Program-made: the position numbers and the translations under genes | Source: Adiantum capillus-veneris | Lineage: Eukaryota; Streptophyta; Polypodiopsida; Polypodiales; Pteridaceae | Assembly: GCA_014529385.2 (NCBI GenBank) | Contig: CM043952.1 | Coordinates: 155,034,557-155,098,556 of the forward strand | Length of the DNA: 64,000 bases | Direction of reading: 5' to 3' | Notes under the pieces: generated by a model | Told to the model about the DNA's origin: nothing | Database searches by the model: none | Seen by the model: only the letters and a program-made list of their open reading frames with translations | In this document: positions 1 to 12,382 of the stretch, piece after piece | Numbering within the stretch: the first letter of the stretch is position 1 | Layout of the letters: the number at the start of each line of letters is the position of its first letter

Positions 1-379
1 AGTATTCTTCGACCATTGAATTCAGCTGCCGAAGTGAAAAGAATTCGTTCATTCTCAAGGTCCTATAGGCAGGTGGTAGATAACGTCCCATTATCGCAGC
101 TTTGATGTCTTCCCAAGACTGGGAAGATCCCTTAATATCCATGTCCCTGCAATGTTGCTTCCACCATATCTTGGCATCGCCAGTCAGGCGGAACATCGCA
201 AGCATGGTTTGATTTACGGGTTGGGTTCCCGCAGCTTCAAAGTAATCGTCCATGGCTTCCATCCATACTTCCGCATCTCTCTCCACATTTGCCCCCTCGC
301 CCTTAAAGATCGGAGGTTGGGCTTGCTTAAGGAGGAGCTTCTTCTCTTGCGCTGCCGAGTACAGAGCAACAGGCGGTAC
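1..379 (-). CDS. LTR-retrotransposon gag, second exon (partial, runs off window)
   Basis: Structural capsid-type protein of an LTR retrotransposon. Read on the minus strand from 379 to 1, one frame is open throughout and encodes a Retrotrans_gag-type domain: a Q-P-P-I-F-K-G-E start block, W-M-E-A-M-D-D-Y-F, then L-T-G-D-A-K-I-W-W-K and a W-E-D-I-K-A-A-I-M-G-R-Y block, which are the usual landmarks of plant gag. There is no ATG at the head of this frame; it is preceded directly by TAG, which can serve as a splice acceptor (ATGTAG at 385-380). An exon in the LTR at 2424-2284 ends in phase 0 at a GT and would join in frame. The domain call is clear; the splice is inferred. Protease, reverse transcriptase and the 3' LTR would lie left of the window. 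Confidence 0.8.
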
Positions 380-588
380 CTACATGGGTTATACGAAATT
401 CTTGCTACCATTACTTGAATTTCACGAGACTTTAATAAAATTCAAAATTCCACTTTATCAAGAGAGAGAGATTCAGAGACAAAAAGCACTTTATTGATGG
501 AAATTTATTACAATCGAAACCCCTCAAGGTTTAGAATGACTGATGACCGCTTATTACATGGCTTAATGGATTTGCGTATAACATACGC

Positions 589-1119
589 TTAGGAAATGGT
601 ATTGACATGATGCACTACTTCATTCGTGTAATAGTTCTTATACACATTCTTGAGGGGATTATAAACTAAGATATCGGGCCGAAGTTCCGCTTTCAGTAAT
701 CCAAAGGTTTTGACTCGGTTTGCTGGAATCACATTGGTGACCTTCTCCAAGAGCTAGTCGTTGATGGTTTGGTTGGAGTTGCCCGAAACAGTCTGGTCCA
801 ATCGTGTGGGCACCAAGTAGAATATCTCTATCACTCTCAACTCTTCTCCCCAACGTATCTTCTTCAAGTCGGTAGCCAGGCATCCTAGCTTCCGAGCATT
901 GATGTAGTAAACCCCTCCTGGAAATGTCCAATCAAGTTCCCATCCTTTGTCAATGCGAGTGGAGTGTGGCGTATAAGCCTTCAACAGTATCTCCATGACA
1001 TCTCGACTGAACTGGTAAACAGGGGATCTTCGAGCTTGCTCATAAATAAGCTCAATTACTTGGAACTTCCGATATTCGAGCACGGGGTCTTCTTGCAACA
1101 CCAATGCAAGGAATTCGGA
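589..1119 (-). pseudogene. Leader ORF of the first LTR element, no family recognised
   Basis: Between primer site and gag, the minus strand holds a frame open over about 177 codons except for one TAG at 754-756. The frame is bounded upstream by a TGA and has no ATG at its head, so it could be an exon with an acceptor near 1120 or a remnant. The predicted product is ordinary soluble sequence (segments such as V-I-E-L-I-Y-E-Q-A-R-R and W-T-F-P-G-G-V-Y-Y-I-N) without zinc knuckle, protease or polymerase motifs. Lying downstream of the PBS and upstream of gag, it would be present in unspliced RNA and removed by the proposed LTR-gag splice. An extra leader protein or chance are both possible. Confidence 0.35.
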
Positions 1120-1192
1120 TCAACTACCTATATACTTTCAGTTCCTTTTAAATGTTCAAACAATACGACTTTATTTTCCCAGCCTAACCTAG

Positions 1193-1204
1193 GCTCTGAT
1201 ACCA
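1193..1204 (-). other. Primer binding site, initiator tRNA-Met type
   Basis: The minus strand reads TGGTATCAGAGC, the standard plant retrotransposon primer site complementary to the 3' end of initiator tRNA-Met. It begins two bases after the LTR end (...CCTCACA). It fixes the orientation of the element: the 5' LTR lies to the right and the internal region to the left. Confidence 0.9.
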
Positions 1205-1876
1205 GGTGTGAGGTCCCCACCCCATCGTATCAACAAAGGATTTGATGGTAAACCTGGTGGCCACTAGATCTATAGCGGAAGCAAACAAAATGGTTCAGGG
1301 TTCGACTAGCGGACGATCTCTCATCACAAAGTGAGTCGAGTTCGAGCCTACTAGCAAGGAGATCTAGCTCCACCTCGCAGGGGAAGTGTACTTAAACTAT
1401 CTAGCGATCCTATGACCCAAATCCCAAGAGGAGAGAAGCCTCGAGTGCCTTTTTCCCCATCTTTCAGAGGCACGTACTCTCGAGAATTCCCCGCTCTAGG
1501 GGCAATGAGCGCTACTAATATCGAGTAAGCACTATGGGGACAGAGAGTTCCCGACCAATCGGGACCACTCATCTCGTAGGCATTGGCAACCTGAGCCAAG
1601 CCCCCACTTTCCAACCCCACACTCACACTTCCTCGTGTGACCTAATTACTACCACAAAGGTTGTTCAACATAGATATTCCTTGTTTAATTCCGAATCACA
1701 TGGTTCGTTAAAACAACCCTTCAACCAGTATTGCAAACAACACCAAGACAGAATTCTAGTAAAAATTATACTCAAACTTATTCATAAAAATTCCAATGTT
1801 CTGGAGGTACAACATCCCCCCTGCAGCGAGAGTTCACTCCTCCCGTTGTCGCCTAGCTACCCATACAACTAGGTAT

Positions 1877-1996
1877 GTCCACCACATAGAAAGCACGTCA
1901 TGGACACTCCCACCGCATAGAAAGCAAGACGTGGGTTCCCACCGCATAGAAAGCAAGTCGTGGGTATCCACCGCATAGAAAGCATGTCGTGGATTC
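1877..1996. repeat. LTR minisatellite, 22-24 bp unit, about 5 copies
   Basis: Five imperfect copies of a unit with core CCGCATAGAAAGCA followed by GTCGTGG or a close variant. It sits between the PBS-proximal LTR end and the M-A-P exon. The related solo LTR has an unrelated minisatellite in the same place. Confidence 0.85.
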
Positions 1997-2283
1997 AAGA
2001 GCCCTTAACGAGGAACTCTACCCCCTGTGATCAGTAGGGGGGTCAGGACTGATTCAACATTGGAAATAAAATGAACATGCCGAGCTAAATTTTTCCTAGC
2101 AGACATTCTTTCCTCTTGCAAACAGCATACCCATCAAACATTACCTTCCTACTTTAGAACTTAATGTATAATGATTTCAATGCCGAGGTTTCCGTCGGAT
2201 TTCTCCAACACGTTTGGGGATATGAGCATTCCTAACTAGCGTATGCAATGTTAATTTAAACAACTTGAAAAAATATGATCTAC

Positions 2284-2424
2284 CTCTTCCACTTCTTCAT
2301 CGATGGCCCGTGTGATGGCCGGTATTTGCTCGTCCATGGGGGCCTTCCCCTTTCCGTTGACATTACTCGTTCCTGCTTCGCGATCATGGGCACCACTGAA
2401 GCGCGTCCTCTTAACCGGGGCCAT
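2284..2424 (-). CDS. First coding exon of gag located inside the LTR (proposed)
   Basis: On the minus strand an ATG at 2424-2422 opens 47 codons beginning M-A-P-V-K-R-T-R and ending D-E-E-V-E-E, followed at once by GTAGAT, a usable splice donor in phase 0. The gag frame at 379 starts in phase 0 after a TAG acceptor, so joining the two gives an uninterrupted reading frame across 1904 bp that include the primer site. A TATA-like box lies about 890 bp upstream. The solo LTR at 7028-9261 keeps the same arrangement (ATG M-A-P-K, 52 codons, phase-0 donor GAG|GTAATC), so the exon is a family trait. The basic start would suit an N-terminal extension of gag. Exon use is inferred from phase and conservation. 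Confidence 0.6.
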
Positions 2425-3316
2425 TTCTCACTACTTTAAATGATTAGCTTGGAGAAAGAGCTAAGATTCACCAGCATCATAACAGTCCAGTAGGTAGATT
2501 AGTGACATCAATTAATCCCTCCTATATGAGAGTCTAGATTTCTTTCATAAGCAATCATTAAGGATGGCACATAATCCTATGGGAACCGGATCTAAGATAA
2601 TTATTCGGCTTGCATGATCAAGAATAATTAAGATTTCATTTTTAGGATTACCAGAGAATTGGATTAAGTATGAATAAACTATTTCCTAGCAATTAGATGA
2701 TGCAGATTTACCCTATGCATATATGTGAAGAAAAACCAATTCTTAGAAACTTAATGACGGATTAATTTCTCCTTAATTACGTCTTAATGCATAAGAAAAA
2801 AATGAATTCAATCAAGCTGCAATGTTAATGAGTGATTACAATAGTGATTCTCTTCAATCTGCACAAATACTAGCTTACCGATTAATTACTATACTATCTA
2901 GAGAGAGAAGATTCTGATAATTATGCTCTAATCATTAATCGGGAGTGAAGAATGGCTGATAATTCAGCTATGGAATGATGATTACATAATAGAGTACGAA
3001 TAAGAGAGTTTAGGGAGTAGTCATAGAGATTTTTGGCTAGGAATAGGCATAATGTACGAGAAATTTTGATGGTAGAGAAAAGAATTTACAGATAGCATTA
3101 ATTAAACTGTCGTTACCGTGATTAAGAGCTGGTAATCTTCTCGATTTTCTGATCTAATCGAGCTTCTTGAGATGAAAATTCGGCAGCACCTCCCTCCTTG
3201 CTTCCTCTTCAATCGGTGTGTGATTCGGCAGCACCTTCCCAATGTATGTGGGTGTGTCTGTATGCACTGTGTGTGTGTGTGTGATCATAAGTGTGTGTGT
3301 GTGTGTGTATGCAGGT
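2425..3316 (-). other. LTR region between TATA-like box and ATG exon
   Basis: AT-rich DNA without convincing ORFs. It contains a (GT)n tract (about 3268-3309) just downstream of the TATA-like box in transcriptional sense. This should hold the R region and the 5' untranslated part of the element's transcript. Confidence 0.4.
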
Positions 3317-3326
3317 CTTTAAATAG
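3317..3326 (-). promoter_or_regulatory. TATA-like box of the first LTR
   Basis: Minus strand CTATTTAAAG, in the context GAGCC-TATTTAAA-GACC. The solo LTR has CTATATAAAG in the same context at 8824-8833, which supports both as core promoter elements. Confidence 0.6.
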
Positions 3327-3959
3327 GCTCCTACAGGCTGAAAATCGATCTGGGTTGCTAAATGCATCTGGGAGCTTCTCCAGTTAAGCATGGCAAGTCC
3401 AGTTCTCTACCCACCAAGTGTCAGGTTGGCTTGGTTAACTGGTTCTGAGACTGAGTTGCAGGCTTGGCAGCTTTCCCAAGACTCCCACAAAGCAAGAGGG
3501 CGCCCTCTAGCTGCTAAAGATGATCCGGAGTGGCCTGGGACCTCTTTCCACATAGTCCCTGGCCCCCGGTGCCTCCCGGACAATTTTGTGAAAATTTGGT
3601 TTTAGGCTAAAACGGGTCATACGAATCGGATTTTGATGCCGTAAATTGCCATACGAAGCTCTAACTAAGGCGTACTGGCCCAAGTACCTGCCATATTTAG
3701 CAGCCCCCGGGTCCGAAAAATGCATTTTTTTCAAATTCGGGGTACGGGTGCAGATTTTCGAGACGGTCAAGACTGGACGGGTCGGGTGACCAAAAACTTA
3801 CTATTTTTGGAAATTTTTCACAAAAAATATTTTAAATCACATTTTGAAGCTTTATAACATTCTAAACATCATGGCACTGACAGAATCTGAAAAACTGCTA
3901 AAAATAGTAACTTTTTTCCATTATGATCATTTCATGGTACAAGGGTGCTCTTGTGATCG

Positions 3960-4018
3960 GGTCAGAGACCTTACAAAAGGTTATGCCATTTTCCTCTTTT
4001 TATTAGCACACACACTGC

Positions 4019-4051
<33 letters not shown>

Positions 4052-6046
4052 GAAGAATAAAATTTTAATATCGTACAAAACTATTCCAACAGACCTTAAA
4101 GATCTAGCCCACAAGGAGTTGATCTCGAGACCTGTTATTCAAGAGGGAAATGGCTTAACCAATCTACCACACTTGGGTGATAGAAAGGATATACCATTTC
4201 CATCTTTCTATTATCACACACACACACACACACACACACGAGAAGAAGAGATTTTTAACAAGGATTTGGACACAAGACCTGTCATTCAAGAGGGAAATGG
4301 CATTTCCAATTTACCACACTTGGGTGATAGAAAGGTTATACCATTTTCCTCTTTCTATTAGTGCTCACACACACACCCACACACACACACCTGAGAAGAA
4401 GAGAGTTTAAATGTCATAGCAGACTATCCCAAGAGACCTTAAAGATATAGCCGACAACGATTTGATCTCAAGACAATCTACCACAGTTGTGTGATAAAAA
4501 GGTTATATGATTTTCCTCTTTTTATTAGCACACACACACCCACACGCACACACCCAAGAAGAAGAGAGTTTTAACGTCATAGCAGACTCTCGAAGAGATT
4601 CTAAAGATCTAGCCGGCGAGGAGTTGAACTCAAGACCTGTTATTCAAGAGGGAACTGCAATAACCAATCTACCACACTTGGGTGATAGAAAGGTTATACC
4701 TTTTGTCTCTTTTTATTAGCGCGCACACACACATACCCACACACACACCCGACAAGAAGAGAGTTTGAACATTGTAGGAAACTACCAAGAGACCTTAAAG
4801 ATCTAGCCGATGAGGAAATCAACTCAAGACCTGTTATTCAAGAGGGAAATGGCATAAGCAGTCTACCACACTTGGGTGATAGAAAGGTTATACCATTTTC
4901 CTCTTTCTATTAGCACAGACACACACACTCAAGAAGAAAAGAGTTTTAACATGGTAGGAAACTATCCCAAGAGACCTTAAAGATCTAGCCGACAAGGAGT
5001 TGAACTCAAGACCTGTTATTCAACTGGAAAATGACATAACCAATGTACCACACCTGGGTGATAGAAATGGTATACCATTTTCCTCTTTTTATAAACACAC
5101 ACACACACACACACCCAAGAAGAAGAGAGTTTTAACATCGTAGGAAACTATCCTAAGAGACCGTAAAGATCTATCCAACGAGGAGTTGAACTCAAGTCCT
5201 ACTATTCAAGAGGGAAATGGCATGACCAATCTACCACACTTGGGGATAGAAAAGTTATACTATTTTCCTCTTTTTATTAGCACACACACACACACCAACA
5301 CACCCACAACCAAGAAGAAGAGAGTTTTAACATCCTAGGAAACTATTCCAAGAGACCTTACAGATCTAGCTGACAAGGAGTTGAACTCAAGACGTGTTAT
5401 TCAAAAGGGAAATGGCATAAAAAATCCACCACACTTCGGTGATAGAAAGGTTGTACCATTTTCCTCTTTTTATTAGCACACACACACACACCCACATACA
5501 CACACCCAAAAGAAGAGAGTTTTAATGTCGTAGGAAATTATCCCAAGAGATGTAAAGATCTAGCCAACAAGGAGTTGGACTCACAACCTGTTTTTCAAGA
5601 GGAAAATGGCATTACCAATGTACCACACTTGGGTGATAGAAAGGTTATACCATTTTCCTCTTTTTATTACCACACACATGCACACCCACACACATACACC
5701 TAGAACAAAGAGAGTTTAAACATCGTAGCAGTCTATCCCAAGAGACCTTAAAGATCTAGACAACGAGGAGTTGAATTCAAGACTTTTTATTCAAGAGGGA
5801 AATGGCATAACCAATCTACCAGAGTTGCGTGATAAAATGGTTAGACCATTTTTCTCTTTTTATTGGAACACACACACACACACCCAAGAAGAAGAGAGTG
5901 TTAACATCGTAGCTATCCCAAGAGATTTTAAAGATCTAGCCAACGAGGAGTTGAACTCAAGACTTGTTATTCAAGAGGGAAATGACATAACCAATCTACC
6001 ACACTTGTGTGATAGAAAAGGTTATACCATTTTTCTATTTTTATTA

Positions 6047-6078
<32 letters not shown>

Positions 6079-7026
6079 CCGCAAAGAAGAGAGTTTTAAC
6101 GTCGTAGGAAACTATCCCAAGCGACCTTAAAGATCTAGCCGACAAGGAGTTGAACTCAAGACCTCTTATTCAAGAGGGAAATGTCACAACCAATCTACCA
6201 CACTTAGGTGATAGAAAGGTTATACCATATTCCTCTTTCTATTAGCACACACACGCACACACCCACGCACACGGACAGACCAAGAAGAAGAGAGTTTTAA
6301 CATCGTAGGAAACTATCCCAAGAGACCTTTAAGATCTGGCCCCAACGAGGAGAACTCAATACGTGTTAGTCAAGAGGGAAATGTTATACCATTTTTGTCT
6401 TTTTATTAGCACGCACACACACTTGAGAAGAAGAGAGTTTTAACGTCGTAGGAAACTATCCCAAGAGATCTTAAAGATCTAGCCCACGAGGAGTTGAACT
6501 CAAGACCTGTTATTCAAGAGGAAATTGGCATAACCAATCTACCACGCCTGGGTGATAGAAAGGTTATACCATTTTCCTCTTTCTATTAGCGCACACGCAC
6601 ACACACACCCACACTCACACACCGAGGAGAAGAGAGTTTTAACATTGTAGGAAACGATCCCAAGAGACCTTAAAGATCTATCCGAGGAGGAGTTGAACTC
6701 AAGACCTATTATTGAAGATTGAAATGGCATAACCAATCTACCATACTTGGGTGATAAAAAGGGTATACCATTTTCCTCTTTTTATAAGCGCGCACACACA
6801 CACCCACAAACACACACACCCGTGAAAAAGAGAGTTTTAACATCGTAGGAAACTATCCCAAGAGACATTAAATATCTAGCCAACAAAGAATTGAACTCAA
6901 GACCTGTTATTCAAGAGGAAATGGCATAACCAATCTACCACACCTGGGTGATAGAAAGGTTATACCATTTTCCTCTATTTATTAGCACACATACACAAAC
7001 ACACCCAAGAAGAAGAGAGTTTTAAC
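3960..7026. repeat. Tandem array block 1: tRNA-like/(CA)n units of about 190 bp
   Basis: About 15 to 16 degenerate direct copies with a spacing of roughly 180-200 bp. Each unit reads: (CA)n, GAAGAAGAGAGTTTTAAC, CGTAGGAAACTATCCC, AAGAGACCTTAAAGATCTAG, GGAGTTGAACTCAAGACCTG, TTCAAGAGGGAAATGGCATA, ACCAATCTACCACACTTGGG, TGATAGAAAGGTTATACC, CCTCTTTTTATTAGC, then the next (CA)n. On the minus strand each unit contains A-box-like and B-box-like RNA polymerase III promoter sequences with tRNA spacing. ORFs called here (poly Thr-His and similar) come from the CA repeats and are not genes. Confidence 0.9.
6490..6544 (-). promoter_or_regulatory. Representative tRNA-like A-box/B-box pair of the array unit
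   Basis: Minus strand 6544-6534 reads TGGTAGATTGG (compare A-box TRGYNNANNNG) and 6500-6490 reads AGTTCAACTCC (compare B-box GGTTCRANNCC). Start-to-start distance is 44 nt, the same as between tRNA positions 8 and 52. The T-arm stem is poorly paired, so this is a diverged tRNA-derived sequence, as in plant SINEs, not a tRNA gene. The same pair recurs in nearly every unit of the array. Confidence 0.65.
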
Positions 7027-7786
7027 CTGTGAGGTCCCCAACCCTGAGAAGATTGGGATGACTTGATAGATGGCGTTCCTTTATTCTCCTTTTCCATTCA
7101 CGACACCCTACTCTGTTTCCATAAAGTAGAGATACCAGCAACAAAAGATAGGAAGTCCTCTATCCATTGTTTACGTGTTTATAAGGGTCATACGCTACAA
7201 GCTAGGTCGATAAATCTAGGATTCTAATGAAATTGTTTCCTAACATAAAGATGAAATCCTATTGACATATTTAGAATCCATAAACAACACCTTTTTCCCT
7301 ACATTTAAGAGGCAAGGCCGCCATCCATAAACCATAAATATGATATGAGACTTAGTCTAAACTAAATAGTAATCTTGTGTCACATAGATTTGGGTCATCT
7401 AGACTCTTGGCACAATGAGTCTCTAATTTCACTTCTCTTAATAAGAGGGAGTGGAGAGTTTCTCAACTAATCAAGACGACCCATCCTTGACTGGCAACCT
7501 AAGCCAACCCCCACTTTCCACCCCACACTCACACTTTTTACCACATTGTTTTACATATACAAACAGTGTTCCTTAATTAATTCCATACACAGGTTCTTTT
7601 ATACATCCCTTCAAACAATACCAAAACAATTTAGACAAGGCCTAATAAAGACAACCCTATTATTCACAACAAAAATAACTTTTCCAATTTCTCATGAGTT
7701 GCCGCTACCCATGGACTTTATCCGTCTAACCAACAGAGCCTTTGCAAAGGATTTATTTGCTAACCGCAAATTGTGCAACCTTCCCA

Positions 7787-8033
7787 TCCCGCTAACCGCG
7801 AGGCATCTTGATAACCGCCAGGCATCCCGCTAACCGCGAGGCATCCCCCTAACCTTGACGCATCTTGCTAACCACCAGGCATCCCGCTAACCACAAGGCA
7901 TCTTGCTAACAGCCAAGCATCCCGCTAACCGCGAGACATCCCGCTAACCGCGAGACATCCCGCTAACCGCGAGGCATCTTGCTAACCGCCAAGCATCCCG
8001 CTACCTGCGAGGCATCCCACTAACCGCGAGGAA
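7787..8033. repeat. LTR minisatellite, 19-bp unit, about 13 copies
   Basis: Units of the form CCGCTAACCGCGAGGCATC with variants such as TTGCTAACCGCCAAGCATC. It occupies the same LTR position as the different 22-24 bp minisatellite at 1877-1996. Confidence 0.9.
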
Positions 8034-8449
8034 CGAAAGAGAGCCGATAACCTCAGCTTAATCTCCGCTATAACCACGGTATCATCTCGCTACTTGCGAG
8101 GAACAAAAGATATTCTTTCAATAATTCTTCTCTTTAAATGATTTTTTCAAACATGGTCAACAATTTCTTCATATCGATCAGAATCTACTTATTATCAAAC
8201 AATAACAACTTATTAAGCAATAACAATTCAACAAGTAGTGACAATTTAAGCAATAACAATTCAACAAATAGTGACAATTTATCAAACATTTCTTTCACTA
8301 ATCTATAAAAACATATGCTTATTTCTTGCGATAGAATCACGTTTCTCGGATAGTTTAAGGGGTTCCCTATGCTTAGCTTCCCAAGTCATCATGAATAGCA
8401 ATGCAAAATTATAAATTTGTCTTACCGGATTAGTGACATGTTTGATTAC

Positions 8450-8605
8450 CTCCCGTGTTGGAGGTTGGACAGCTTGGACTTCTTCGGCGACCAATACATC
8501 CACTTCAGCAACGTTTGGAGTAGATGATACCTTCTCTTGCACCTTCCTTTGAGTTGGAGCGACATAAGCGTCCTTCGAGCTTCGAGTCACTCACTTCGGG
8601 GCCAT
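8450..8605 (-). pseudogene. LTR-borne gag start exon, solo-LTR copy
   Basis: Minus strand ATG at 8605-8603 begins M-A-P-K and runs 52 codons to ...Q-P-P-T-R-E, followed by GTAATC, again a phase-0 donor. One TGA follows the fourth codon; the rest of the frame is open. The sequence has diverged from the copy at 2284-2424 except for the M-A-P start, the basic/polar character, an acidic end and the donor. Because this is a solo LTR there is no downstream gag to splice to. Confidence 0.55.
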
Positions 8606-8823
8606 CGTATCAACGTAGAGAAGAAGGAAAAAGAGAAGATAACTCCATAATTCCATGGGCAACACGACGATGGTAGAGAAGGACTTGGAGATGGAGATGG
8701 CTTGAAGGTAAGAGCTCCAAAGAGAGAGAGGTTGAGGGGAAGAAGGTAACTCCGACGTCAAGGCAAGAGAGCTTCCGCTTCTAAGAGTGTGTGTCTGTCT
8801 CTTGAAAGTGAGGGGACAGGGGT

Positions 8824-8833
8824 CTTTATATAG
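8824..8833 (-). promoter_or_regulatory. TATA box of the solo LTR
   Basis: Minus strand CTATATAAAG in the context GAGAGCC-TATATAAA-GACCCC, about 220 bp upstream of the M-A-P ATG. It matches the TATA-like box of the first LTR. Confidence 0.65.
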
Positions 8834-9261
8834 GCTCTCAAGGCCAGCAAAGAATAGAGGGATGAGTTTCCGTACGTTCGCGGCTCCCGATTTTTTTTTT
8901 CTTGCGGACACGGATTCTGATACAGATTTTGGTTCTTCAATTTTAAAAGAAGCTTGGGCTCCACGACAAGAACTCTAAACTTAACTCCCTCCTCTTTCTT
9001 TCCTAAAAATACTCCTCCTTCCTTAAAATTGCTCCTTCTTTCCCAAGAGTCAACTCTTATCTCTAGATACAATCTTGAGGCTTAAGTTTCGCATCAACCT
9101 TATTGTTTTCAAGTGAATAAGGGTCCTAATTAATAATTCCAAAGTCCAAGTTTTGATCCGATCGTTCCATTATAATGCTCTTTGACTTAACAAAATGCAA
9201 ACCTCAAATATTTGCAAAATAAAATGAAATATTTTTATTGACCAATCTTGGGTACATTACA

Positions 9262-9446
9262 TAACATCGTAGGAAACTATCCCAAGAGACCTTAAAGATC
9301 TAGCCAACGAGGAGTCGAACTCAAGACCTATTTTTCTAGAGTGAAATGGAAAAACCAATCTACCACACTAGGGTGATAGAAAGGTTATACCATTTTCTCT
9401 TTTTATTAGCATACACACACACACACACACACACACCCTCATACGT
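9262..9446. repeat. Tandem array block 2 (one unit between two insertions)
   Basis: This continues the unit broken by the solo LTR at AACATCGTAGG and carries one full tRNA-like segment plus a (CA)n tract. It ends where the gag element begins (ATACG|TTGTCGAG). Confidence 0.9.
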
Positions 9447-11489
<2,043 letters not shown>

Positions 11490-11816
11490 TCCACCCCCTC
11501 TAAACCTCCACATCCTTCGGCATGTGCCAGCCTCATGGTAACTTGTGAAAGCAATTGTATCCCCTATCATCCCATGACCTCCTCCAGGATCATATGGGTA
11601 ACTCAAAAACTTGTATTTTACTAAGCATTGAGATTCTCCGCATCTTCTAATTCCTCTCGGATCAGAAGGAATTGTTATATATATCTGTTTCCAAAACATC
11701 TGTAACAAATTTCCATTATGTCCAAAATCTTCATGACGAAGAGAAATAAGTTCCTCATCCTCCTCTTCAAAAAACACTTCCAGGCTTCCTGTAATATACT
11801 CGAAAGATTTTTGAAA

Positions 11817-12161
11817 CTACACTTCAACCTTCTCACCAACCTCTAAATCCATATGTACCTCTTTCGCATAGAAGTCTGAATCTGTATTCTCAAAAGAATC
11901 CTCTAGATAGCCTTTCTCAACATCGAGAGAAACCTCATAAATATGCATGGTAAACCTCTCATCAATTCTCTCACCTTTTACCAAATACCTCTCCAGCTTT
12001 ACATCATAAAACTTTGCATACCTCTCAAATATGGTGTCTAATTCCCTTTCCAAATCATCCTGGTAGGTATGCTCCCGGTCACTTGTAACCGACTGCTCAA
12101 AAAACTCCTTGGAGTTAGTCTCTGACACAATATCTTCACCCCTTCTTTCTTTTTGACCCAT
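11817..12161 (-). CDS. Acidic ORF of the gag-only element, unknown function
   Basis: A 114-codon minus-strand ORF starting M-G-Q-K-E-R-R-G-E-D, rich in Asp and Glu with interspersed Lys/Arg and aromatic residues (D-T-I-F-E-R-Y-A-K-F-Y-D-V). No domain is recognised. It follows the gag-like ORF on the same strand after about 220 bp, and could be a further exon or the 3' part of one decayed acidic protein. A further minus ORF at 11427-11777 overlaps the LTR and is doubtful. Confidence 0.35.
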   Translation of the reverse strand: MGQKERRGEDIVSETNSKEFFEQSVTSDREHTYQDDLERELDTIFERYAKFYDVKLERYLVKGERIDERFTMHIYEVSLDVEKGYLEDSFENTDSDFYAKEVHMDLEVGEKVEV

Positions 12162-12382
12162 CCCTAAATTATCTTCAACTGAATCATGTCTCCACTCATC
12201 TAGGGAGAACCTTCTTCATTACATGACTCTGGTGTCAGCATAGAGCTAGCATCCTCTTCTTGCTTCAAGGCATCACCATGTATACCCTTCCTATCCATAG
12301 TAGATAGATGCTCACAAACCTGCTTGCAATTTATACCCTGTGACACAAGACCTAAATCCCTTTTATGCCTCATATATTGTTT

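Larger units (their letters stand above)
1207..3941 (-). mobile_element. 5' LTR of the first retrotransposon (right boundary approximate)
   Basis: The left end (TGTGAGGTCC on the plus strand) abuts the primer site and matches the left end of the solo LTR at 7028. Further shared blocks are the stretch near 1600-1640 (CCCCACTTTCC, ACACTCACAC), a minisatellite in the same relative place, an ATG exon starting M-A-P, and a TATA-like box with a following CA/GT-rich tract. The right end is placed at ...GGTACA by analogy with the solo LTR and is uncertain, because no target duplication can be tested. The part between about 3330 and 3941 would be U3. Confidence 0.6.
7028..9261 (-). mobile_element. Solo LTR in the tandem array, TSD TAAC
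   Basis: A 2234-bp TG...CA sequence (plus strand TGTGAGGTCC ... ATTACA) interrupts an array unit inside GTTTTAAC|ATCGTAGG. TAAC is present on both sides (7023-7026 and 9262-9265), a 4-bp duplication or a 5-bp one with one mismatch. No primer site or internal domain is attached, so it is a solo LTR left by LTR-LTR recombination. Orientation (minus) follows from the TATA box, the M-A-P exon and the left end shared with the LTR at 1207. Confidence 0.85.
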
